From NCBI GenBank assembly GCA_934635545.1, contig CAKTZN010000120.1, positions 1 through 5,717 on the forward strand: DNA of 5,717 nucleotides, written 5' to 3'. Position 1 is the stretch's first letter; each line of letters begins with the position of its first letter. The notes under the pieces were generated by a model, which was not told the DNA's origin, searched no databases, and saw only the letters and a program-made list of their open reading frames with translations. Below are positions 1-5,192 of this stretch, one piece after another. A program made the translations under genes and the position numbers. This DNA comes from an uncultured Oscillospiraceae bacterium. GTDB lineage: Bacteria > Bacillota > Clostridia > Oscillospirales > Oscillospiraceae.

Positions 1-684
1 GCCGATATGCTGCACGTCATCCACTACTTCGGCGGCGTGGAGAACCTGAAGGGCAAGAAGGTCGCTATGACCTGGGCTTACTCCCCCAGCTACGGCAAGC
101 CCCTGTCCGTGCCTCAGGGCGTCATCGGTCTGTTCACCCGCTTCGGCATGGATGTGACCCTGGCTCATCCCGAGGGATACGACGTTATGCCCGAGGTGGA
201 AGAGGTCGCCCGCAAGAACTGCGAGAAGTACGGCTCCAAGTTCCACAAGACCAATGACATGAAGGAAGCCTTCAAGGATGCCGACATCGTGTATCCCAAG
301 TCCTGGGCTTCCTATGCCGCTATGGAAGAGCGCACCAAGCTGTACGCCGCCGGTGACAAGGCCGGTATCGACGCTCTGGAGCAGAAGCTGCTGGCCCAGA
401 ACGCCGAGCACAAGGATTGGGCCTGCACCGAGGACATGATGAAGCTGACCAAGGACGGCAAGGCTCTGTACCTGCACTGCCTGCCCGCCGACATCACCGG
501 CGTCTCCTGCAAGGAGGGCGAGGTGGACGCTTCCGTGTTCGATCGCTATCTGGTGCCTCTGTACAAGCAGGCTTCCTACAAGCCCTACATCATCGCCGCC
601 ATGATCTTCATGGCCCAGGTGAAGGACCCCGTCAAGGCTCTGATGGAGATGGACGAGACCAAGGACACCCGCCGGATCTTCTAA
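1..684 (+). CDS. ygeW: Knotted carbamoyltransferase YgeW, 3' part (5' end outside window)
   Basis: This is the C-terminal part, about 227 residues, of an aspartate/ornithine carbamoyltransferase-fold enzyme; the reading frame is open from base 1, and the N-terminal carbamoyl-phosphate domain with its STRT-type motif lies upstream. YgeW proteins are about 400 residues, so roughly the first 40% is missing. Visible marks are the proline-containing loop SPSYGKPLSVPQG (bases 82-120), typical of the knotted subgroup, and the HCLP motif (475-486) followed by ADITGVSCKEGEVDASVFDRY, which differs from the HCLP-x-N segment of true ornithine carbamoyltransferases. The family is thought to phosphorolyse a carbamoylated intermediate to carbamoyl phosphate in anaerobic purine/ureide breakdown; its exact substrate is poorly established. 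The carbamate kinase gene downstream would use that product. The ORF ends in TAA-TAG-TAA. Family assignment is confident; the substrate is inferred. Confidence 0.9.
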   Translation, partial: ADMLHVIHYFGGVENLKGKKVAMTWAYSPSYGKPLSVPQGVIGLFTRFGMDVTLAHPEGYDVMPEVEEVARKNCEKYGSKFHKTNDMKEAFKDADIVYPKSWASYAAMEERTKLYAAGDKAGIDALEQKLLAQNAEHKDWACTEDMMKLTKDGKALYLHCLPADITGVSCKEGEVDASVFDRYLVPLYKQASYKPYIIAAMIFMAQVKDPVKALMEMDETKDTRRIF

Positions 685-718
685 TAGTAACAGATAGCAG
701 AACCACACCACACATCCC

Positions 719-755
719 GCAACAGCGGCGGCCGCGCCGCCGCTGTTGCCTTTTT
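719..755 (+). terminator. Strong intrinsic terminator-like hairpin between ygeW and arcC
   Basis: A perfect 14-bp stem pairs 719-732 with 736-749 around a 3-nt loop. It is almost all G/C at the top and is followed by C and five T (751-755). This is a textbook rho-independent terminator in the + direction; there is no T tract for the other strand. It lies 34 nt after the ygeW stop and only 17 nt before the arcC ribosome binding site. There is no room for a promoter between it and arcC, so arcC probably depends on read-through. Confidence 0.85.
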
Positions 756-772
756 ATGACATTTCACTTTAC

Positions 773-777
773 GAGGT
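773..777 (+). promoter_or_regulatory. Ribosome binding site of carbamate kinase
   Basis: GAGGT lies 7 nt before the ATG at 785. It fixes the start there rather than at the in-frame TTG at 746, which sits inside the terminator stem and would add 13 residues before the conserved MSKRIVIALGGNAL N-terminus. Confidence 0.75.
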
Positions 778-784
778 AATTACT

Positions 785-1720
785 ATGTCTAAACGTATCG
801 TCATCGCCCTGGGCGGCAACGCTCTGGGCAACACCGCTGCCGAGCAGCTCCAGTTAGTCACCGAGACCGCCAAGTCCATCGTGGATCTGATCGCCGCCGG
901 CAACGAGGTGGTGGTGGCCCACGGCAACGGCCCGCAGGTGGGCATGATCAACCTGGGTCTGAGCACCGCCGCCGAGGCCAAGGCCATCAAGGCCGATATG
1001 CCGTTCCCCGAGTGCGGCGCTATGTCCGAGGGCTACATCGGCTACCACCTGCAGCAGGCCATCGGCAACGAGCTGATGAGCCGCGGCATGGATAAGCCCG
1101 TGGCCACCATCGTCACCCAGACCGTTGTTTCCAAGGACGATCCCGCCTTCCAGAACCCCACCAAGCCCGTGGGCGCGTTCTACGACAAGGAGACCGCCGA
1201 CCGCATCGCCGCTGAGAAGGGCTACACCATGGTGGAGGACGCCGGCCGCGGCTACCGTCAGGTCGTCCCCTCCCCCAAGCCCTTTGACATCGTGGAGAAG
1301 GCCTCCATCAAGGCGCTGGTGGACGCCGGCCATGTGGTCATCGCCGTGGGCGGCGGCGGCATCCCCGTGGTGCTGGAGAACGGCAAGCTGTCCGGCACGC
1401 CCGCTGTGATCGACAAGGACTTCGGCAGCGAGCTGCTGGCCGAGCTGCTGGACGCCGATATGCTCATCATCCTCACCGCCGTGGAGAAGGTGGCCATCAA
1501 CTTCAACAAGCTCGATCAGAAGGGGCTGGATGATCTGACCCCCGCCGAGGCGTACAAGTACATGGAGGAGAACCAGTTTGCCAAGGGCTCTATGCTGCCC
1601 AAGGTCCAGGCTGCCGTCAAGTTCGCCGAGTCCAAGGCCGGCCGCACCGCCCTCATCACCTTGCTCGAAAAGGCCAAAGACGGTATTGAGGGCAAGACGG
1701 GTACTCGCGTGCATCAGTAA
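785..1720 (+). CDS. arcC: Carbamate kinase
   Basis: A 311-residue cytoplasmic amino-acid-kinase-family enzyme, the usual full length (about 310). It interconverts carbamoyl phosphate + ADP with carbamate + ATP; catabolically it makes ATP, and the carbamate decays to CO2 and ammonia. Family motifs appear in order: IALGGNALG near the N-terminus (7-15), VVVAHGNGPQVG (42-53), PTKPVGAFY (125-133, with a conserved lysine), GYRQVVPSPKP (156-166), AVGGGGIPVV (187-196), the DKDF segment (210-213), KGSMLPKVQAA (267-277) and a C-terminal GTRV. No catalytic motif appears lost. The upstream partner is a YgeW-type enzyme rather than ornithine carbamoyltransferase or arginine deiminase, so a role in purine/ureide catabolism is more likely than in the arginine deiminase pathway. 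E. coli has a comparable kinase, YqeA, in its ygeW region. Expression is probably limited by the hairpin just upstream. Confidence 0.95.
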   Translation: MSKRIVIALGGNALGNTAAEQLQLVTETAKSIVDLIAAGNEVVVAHGNGPQVGMINLGLSTAAEAKAIKADMPFPECGAMSEGYIGYHLQQAIGNELMSRGMDKPVATIVTQTVVSKDDPAFQNPTKPVGAFYDKETADRIAAEKGYTMVEDAGRGYRQVVPSPKPFDIVEKASIKALVDAGHVVIAVGGGGIPVVLENGKLSGTPAVIDKDFGSELLAELLDADMLIILTAVEKVAINFNKLDQKGLDDLTPAEAYKYMEENQFAKGSMLPKVQAAVKFAESKAGRTALITLLEKAKDGIEGKTGTRVHQ

Positions 1721-1752
1721 TTGTTCTTTTTTCCTTACGTATATGATTTTTC

Positions 1753-1790
1753 AAGCACAGCCTGCGGCAGCGCCACAGGCTGTGCTTTTT
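1753..1790 (+). terminator. Rho-independent terminator after arcC
   Basis: AAGCACAGCCTG (1753-1764) pairs with CAGGCTGTGCTT (1776-1787) to give a 12-bp stem. The 11-nt loop can form a few further GC pairs, and T runs through 1786-1790. It starts 33 nt after the arcC stop and should end the ygeW-arcC transcript. Confidence 0.88.
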
Positions 1791-1938
1791 CCTGCCGCCA
1801 GCAAAACCCCATCTTCTTTCTCCCATTTGAAACTGCTATTTCGCGGGCATATTTTCTGCTAAATGCCGTATATTACACAAATCTTGCAAAGTTATTTTGT
1901 ACGCCACAAAGAAAATCTGCCGTAATTCACATTTTCTG
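1791..1938 (+). other. AT-rich non-coding interval with repeated short words upstream of the transporter promoter
   Basis: No gene is supported here; the short ORFs crossing it have no ribosome binding site or recognisable protein. The stretch is markedly more AT-rich than its neighbours and holds several repeated words: ATTTTCTG at 1851-1858 and 1931-1938, TGCCGTA at 1864-1870 and 1918-1924, and CACAAA at about 1875 and 1906. A weak promoter-like pair (TTGAAA 1827-1832, 17 nt, TATTTT 1850-1855) is present, but its -10 box is poor. It is plausibly regulator-binding DNA for the promoter that follows. No match to a known operator was recognised. Confidence 0.4.
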
Positions 1939-1967
1939 TTGAAATTCACGACGATTGCCTGTATAAT
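1939..1967 (+). promoter_or_regulatory. Sigma-A/sigma-70-type promoter of the binding-protein gene
   Basis: TTGAAA (1939-1944, five of six consensus bases) is separated by exactly 17 nt from a perfect TATAAT (1962-1967). Transcription is predicted to start near 1974-1976, leaving a leader of about 107 nt before the ATG at 2082. The -35 box lies within the small palindrome TGAAATTCA (1940-1948) and is flanked by two ATTCAC words, so an overlapping operator is possible. Confidence 0.85.
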
Positions 1968-1996
1968 ACCCTTGTCCTCGCACAAAGAGTGAATAC

Positions 1997-2056
1997 CGGG
2001 CGCAGGCCCGTTGTTCAGATGTACGTCGAAATTTTCCTTTCTTTCAGACGTGCGTC
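1997..2056 (+). promoter_or_regulatory. Structured 5' leader of the binding-protein mRNA (two hairpins)
   Basis: Within the predicted leader, CGGGC (1997-2001) pairs with GCCCG (2006-2010) around a GCAG loop. A longer hairpin then pairs 2018-2027 with 2047-2056 (10 bp, two of them G-U). After a one-base bulge it continues with GAAA (2028-2031) on TTTC (2042-2045), enclosing a pyrimidine-rich loop. It ends 9 nt before the AAGGAGG sequence. I do not recognise the conserved core of the purine, guanidine, preQ1 or other common riboswitches. It may affect mRNA stability or translation, or be incidental. Confidence 0.4.
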
Positions 2057-2065
2057 ACATATTTT

Positions 2066-2072
2066 AAGGAGG
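2066..2072 (+). promoter_or_regulatory. Strong ribosome binding site of the binding-protein gene
   Basis: A full AAGGAGG sits 9 nt before the ATG at 2082. This decides the start: the same frame is open back to a GTG at 1989, but that lacks a ribosome binding site and would bury the signal peptide behind 31 unrelated residues. Confidence 0.85.
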
Positions 2073-2081
2073 AAAACAAGA

Positions 2082-3383
2082 ATGAAAAAGTTCCTTGCAA
2101 TGCTGCTTGCACTGGTCATGGCGCTGAGCCTGGTGGCCTGCGGCAAGACCGAGAACCCCCCGACGGGTGACGACGGCAACAAAGACGCCGATCCTACCGC
2201 CAAGGTCAAGGTGGGCTTCATCACCCTGCACGATGAGAACTCCACCTATGACAAGAACTTCATCGACGCCGCCAAGGAAGCCATCGCCAACCTGGGTCTG
2301 ACCGATGCCGACTACATCCTCAAGACCAACGTTCCCGAGGGCCAGGAGTGCTATGAGGCCGCTGTCGATATGGTCGACAAGGGCTGCAACATCATCTTCG
2401 CCGACAGCTTCGGTCATGAGCCTTACATGATCCAGGCCGCTCAGGAGAATCCTGACGTCCAGTTCTGCCACTCCACCGGTACCCGCGCTCACACCGAGGG
2501 TCTGGCCAACTACCACAACGCTTTCGCCTCCATCTATGAGGGTCGTTATCTGGCTGGTATCGCTGCTGGTCTGAAGCTGAACGAGATGATCGAGAATGGC
2601 ACCGAGATCAACGGCACCAAGGTCACCGCCGAGAACGCCAAGATCGGCTACGTTGGCGCTTTCACCTACGCCGAAGTGGTTTCCGGTTACACCTCTTTCT
2701 TCCTGGGCGCCCGCTCCGTCTGCCCCACCGTCACCATGGACGTGACCTTCACCGGCAGCTGGTATGATGAGGCTCTGGAGAAGGAAGGCGCTCAGTTGCT
2801 GATCGACAAGGGTTGCAACCTGATCAGCCAGCACGCTGACTCCCTGGGCGCTCCCACCGCTTGCGAGAACGCCAAGGTTCCCAACGTCTCCTACAACGGC
2901 TCCACCAAGGAGGCCGGCCCCAACACCTACATCATTTCTTCCCGCATCAACTGGGCTCCCTACTATCAGTATGCGATCCAGTGCGTCATCGATGGCAAGG
3001 CTATCGACGCTGACTGGACCGGCACTCTGGCTACCGGCTCCGTGGTTCTGACCGAGCTGAACACTGATGTTGCCGCTGCCGGCACTCAGGAAGCTATCGA
3101 TGCCGCCATTGCCAAGCTGGAGAGCGGTGAGCTGCATGTCTTCGACTGCGCCACCTTCACCACCAAGGCTGATGATACCATGAACCCCTTCAAGGTCGAC
3201 TTCCTGAAGGTCGACGCTGATGGTCACATCACCTCCTACCTGGCCGACGTCGATACCGACGAGGCTTACACCGGTGATACCGAGGTCATCGAGAACGGCG
3301 CCTTTGCTGAGTCCAGCAAGCGTTCCGCTCCTTACTTCGATCTGAGCATTGATGGTATCAACCTGCTGGATACCAAGATGTAA
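2082..3383 (+). CDS. BMP/PnrA-family solute-binding lipoprotein of an ABC importer
   Basis: A 433-residue exported binding protein. The N-terminus is a lipoprotein signal: MKK, a hydrophobic stretch, and a lipobox LVAC with the lipidated cysteine at residue 20. An acidic/polar linker to about residue 40 follows. The mature fold begins KVKVGFITLHDENSTYDKNF (41-60), the BMP opening with its strand and substrate-facing loop. Further BMP landmarks are the FASIYEGRYLAGIAAG helix (148-163), KIGYVGAF (187-194), GYTSFFLGARSVCP (202-215), TGSWYDEALEKEGA (224-237) and ISQHADSLGA (248-257). Characterised BMP proteins mostly bind purine nucleosides; the QHADS segment here, in place of the AGxxG-type loop, suggests a subgroup whose ligand may differ. 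It feeds the ATPase and permease encoded downstream. Its own promoter and terminator suggest production in excess over the membrane parts. Family is confident; the substrate (nucleoside, purine base or ureide) is inferred. Confidence 0.9.
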   Translation: MKKFLAMLLALVMALSLVACGKTENPPTGDDGNKDADPTAKVKVGFITLHDENSTYDKNFIDAAKEAIANLGLTDADYILKTNVPEGQECYEAAVDMVDKGCNIIFADSFGHEPYMIQAAQENPDVQFCHSTGTRAHTEGLANYHNAFASIYEGRYLAGIAAGLKLNEMIENGTEINGTKVTAENAKIGYVGAFTYAEVVSGYTSFFLGARSVCPTVTMDVTFTGSWYDEALEKEGAQLLIDKGCNLISQHADSLGAPTACENAKVPNVSYNGSTKEAGPNTYIISSRINWAPYYQYAIQCVIDGKAIDADWTGTLATGSVVLTELNTDVAAAGTQEAIDAAIAKLESGELHVFDCATFTTKADDTMNPFKVDFLKVDADGHITSYLADVDTDEAYTGDTEVIENGAFAESSKRSAPYFDLSIDGINLLDTKM

Positions 3384-3398
3384 TCTCCCCTGCAACTG

Positions 3399-3431
3399 AA
3401 AGGATGGGCTGCGAAAGCAGTCCATCCTTTT
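3399..3431 (+). terminator. Terminator between binding protein and ATPase genes
   Basis: AAAGGATGGGCTGC (3399-3412) pairs with GCAGTCCATCCTTT (3417-3430). The 14-bp stem has one G-U pair and is capped by a GAAA tetraloop closed by C-G. The T run at 3428-3431, partly within the stem, continues as a pyrimidine stretch. It begins 15 nt after the stop codon. It probably ends most binding-protein transcripts or stabilises their 3' ends, with some read-through into the ATPase gene. Confidence 0.83.
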
Positions 3432-3554
3432 CTCTTTGGCGCATATTACCCCTTTGGGTGCAGCACTTTTGACGATTCACACAAATGAAATCTTTCTTTC
3501 TTGTATAACCTTACATTCTTTGTGTATACCTGACAAATTTTTTGCGAATTTTGA

Positions 3555-3583
3555 TTTACAACCACCGCCATATGTGCTAAAAT
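3555..3583 (+). promoter_or_regulatory. Predicted promoter of the ATPase-permease transcript
   Basis: TTTACA (3555-3560) and TAAAAT (3578-3583) each match five of six consensus bases and are spaced by 17 nt. A TG dinucleotide at 3575-3576 makes an extended -10. Transcription would start near 3590, so the in-frame ATG at 3591 would be leaderless and is unlikely to be the main start. A weaker pair upstream (TTGTAT 3501-3506, TATACC 3525-3530) could be a second promoter. Confidence 0.7.
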
Positions 3584-3643
3584 AAGCTGTATGGAATTTA
3601 CCCCGGCGTGCTACGAGGTGTTGCAGCCATCTGCGCCGAAAGA

Positions 3644-3648
3644 AAGGA
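3644..3648 (+). promoter_or_regulatory. Ribosome binding site that points to a TTG start for the ATPase
   Basis: AAGGA, within AAAGGATG, sits 8 nt before a TTG at 3657 but directly abuts the ATG at 3648. Normal spacing therefore favours TTG as the start, with the ATG forming part of the Shine-Dalgarno region. Confidence 0.55.
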
Positions 3649-3656
3649 TGACAGCC

Positions 3657-5192
3657 TTGGAAAACAAATGCGCGATCAAAATGGAGAATATCACCAAGCG
3701 CTTTGGTTCCGTGGTGGCTAATAACGCCATCAACATGGAACTGCGCGAGGGTGAGATTTTGTCCCTGCTGGGAGAAAACGGCAGCGGCAAGACCACTCTG
3801 ATGAATATGCTCTCCGGCATCTACTTCCCCGATGAGGGACAGATCTACATCCACGACAAGCCCGTTACCATCGCCTCCCCCAAGGATGCCTTCAGCTTGG
3901 GTATCGGCATGATCCACCAGCACTTCAAGCTGGTCGATCTGTTCACCGCCACCGAGAACATCATCCTCGGTCTGGAGGGCAAGCTGGATCTGAACAATGC
4001 CCGCCAGAAGGTGAAGGACATCTGCGACAAATACGGTTTCGACATCGACCCCGACATGAAGATCTACGATATGTCTGTCTCTCAGAAGCAGACCGTTGAG
4101 ATCGTCAAGGTACTGTACCGCGGCGCAGACATCCTGATTCTGGATGAGCCCACCGCCGTGCTGACCCCCCAGGAGACCGACAAGCTGTTCGCTGTCATGC
4201 GCAACATGAAGGCCGACGGCAAATCCCTGATCATCATCACCCACAAGCTCCACGAGGTGCTGGATGTGTCCGACCGCGTGGCCGTGCTCCGCAAGGGCGA
4301 GTACATCGGCGACGTGATGACCAAGGACGCCGACCAGCAGTCCCTGACGGACATGATGGTGGGTCACAGCGTGACGCTGAACATCAACCGTCCCATGCCC
4401 GTGAACGTCACCCCCCGCCTGAAGCTGGAGGGGTTGACTGTGTTCGATGAGCTGGGTGTCAAGCGTCTGGATGACGTCAGCTTTACCATCAACGCCGGCG
4501 AAGTGCTGGGCGTGGCCGGCGTGGCCGGTTCCGGTCAGCGTGAGCTGCTGGAGTCCATCGCGGGTCTGTACCCCATCACCTCCGGCTCCGTTACCTTCTA
4601 TCCCCCCGAGAGCGATCAGCCTCAGGAGCTGGCCGGCAAGGATCCCATGGACATCCGCAAGGCGGGCATCGCCATGAGCTTCGTCCCCGAGGATCGTCTG
4701 GGCATGGGTCTGGTGGGCTCCATGGGCATGACCGGCAACATGATGCTGCGTTCCTGGCGTAAGGGCGCCAGCATCTTCCTGAACCGCAAGGATCCCGAAG
4801 CGCTGGCACAGCGCATCTGGCAGGAGCTGGAGGTCGTTACCCCCAGCACCAACTTCCCCGTTCGCCGTATGTCCGGCGGTAACGTGCAGAAGGTGCTGGT
4901 AGGCCGTGAGATCGCCCAGCAGCCCTCCGTGCTGATGACCGCCTATGCCGTCCGCGGCCTGGACATCAATACATCCTATACCATTTATAACCTGCTGACC
5001 GAGCAGAAGATGAAGGGCGTGGCCGTCGTGTATGTCGGCGAGGATCTGGACGTGCTGCTGGAGCTGTGCGACCGGATCGTGGTGCTCTGCGGCGGACAGG
5101 TGTCCGGCGTGGTAGACGCCCGCACCACCAACAAACTTGAAGTGGGTGCTCTGATGACCCGCGTGGGAGGAGGCGCAGCGGAAAATGCGTAA
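3657..5192 (+). CDS. ABC importer ATPase with two nucleotide-binding domains (YufO/NupO-like)
   Basis: About 511 residues from the TTG start; ATGs at 3648 and 3591 would add 3 or 22 residues. It is a tandem ATPase of the simple-sugar/nucleoside importer class and acts on the cytoplasmic face. Domain 1 has Walker A GENGSGKT (39-46), the Q-loop glutamine (88), a signature written MSVSQKQ (139-145), Walker B ILILDEP (159-165) and the switch histidine (196). Domain 2 has a degenerate P-loop GVAGSGQRE (288-296) lacking the Lys-Thr pair, the family's VPEDRLGMGLV (343-353), an intact-looking MSGGNVQK signature (405-412), and MTAYAVRGLD (427-436), where the Asp-Glu of Walker B is Ala-Tyr. One of the two composite ATP sites is therefore probably inactive, as is usual in this class. 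The 3' end overlaps the permease gene. The substrate follows from the BMP protein upstream: probably purine nucleosides or related compounds. Confidence 0.92.
   Translation: MENKCAIKMENITKRFGSVVANNAINMELREGEILSLLGENGSGKTTLMNMLSGIYFPDEGQIYIHDKPVTIASPKDAFSLGIGMIHQHFKLVDLFTATENIILGLEGKLDLNNARQKVKDICDKYGFDIDPDMKIYDMSVSQKQTVEIVKVLYRGADILILDEPTAVLTPQETDKLFAVMRNMKADGKSLIIITHKLHEVLDVSDRVAVLRKGEYIGDVMTKDADQQSLTDMMVGHSVTLNINRPMPVNVTPRLKLEGLTVFDELGVKRLDDVSFTINAGEVLGVAGVAGSGQRELLESIAGLYPITSGSVTFYPPESDQPQELAGKDPMDIRKAGIAMSFVPEDRLGMGLVGSMGMTGNMMLRSWRKGASIFLNRKDPEALAQRIWQELEVVTPSTNFPVRRMSGGNVQKVLVGREIAQQPSVLMTAYAVRGLDINTSYTIYNLLTEQKMKGVAVVYVGEDLDVLLELCDRIVVLCGGQVSGVVDARTTNKLEVGALMTRVGGGAAENA
5165..5173 (+). 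promoter_or_regulatory. Ribosome binding site of the permease gene, inside the ATPase gene
   Basis: GGGAGGAGG, which also encodes the glycine run near the ATPase C-terminus, lies 11 nt before the ATG at 5185. Together with the 8-nt overlap ATGCGTAA (start of one gene, stop of the other), it suggests translational coupling that would balance ATPase and permease. Confidence 0.65.

Noticed and set aside
746..784. Upstream TTG start extending carbamate kinase by 13 residues
   Set aside because: The TTG lies within the terminator stem and has no ribosome binding site; the ATG at 785 has one and gives the family's normal N-terminus.
854..1714. Reverse-strand ORF of 286 codons opposite carbamate kinase
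   Set aside because: Low-complexity Gly/Leu/His-rich product, fully contained opposite a well-conserved gene; a shadow.
1827..1855. Possible second promoter TTGAAA-17-TATTTT
   Set aside because: Only the -35 box is good; the -10 matches four of six bases, and a much better promoter lies downstream at 1939-1967.
1721..1942. Small ORFs in the arcC-binding protein gap
   Set aside because: They read through the terminator hairpin and AT-rich promoter DNA, have no ribosome binding site and encode no recognisable protein.
1989..2081. GTG start extending the binding protein by 31 residues
   Set aside because: It would place the lipoprotein signal peptide internally; AAGGAGG and the MKK-type signal start at 2082 are decisive.
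1975..2081. Purine riboswitch in the binding-protein leader
   Set aside because: The conserved purine-riboswitch core and its paired loops are not visible; only generic hairpins are seen.
2064..3425. Reverse-strand ORF of 453 codons opposite the binding-protein gene
   Set aside because: It mirrors the GC-biased codon phase of the + strand gene, has no recognisable domain (low-complexity Gly/Val/Asp/His-rich), and the + strand frame is unmistakably a BMP lipoprotein.
3477..4367. Reverse-strand ORF of 296 codons opposite the ATPase N-terminal half
   Set aside because: Composition typical of an antisense shadow (His/Val/Asp/Gly-rich), no family motif, and it runs through the ATPase promoter region.
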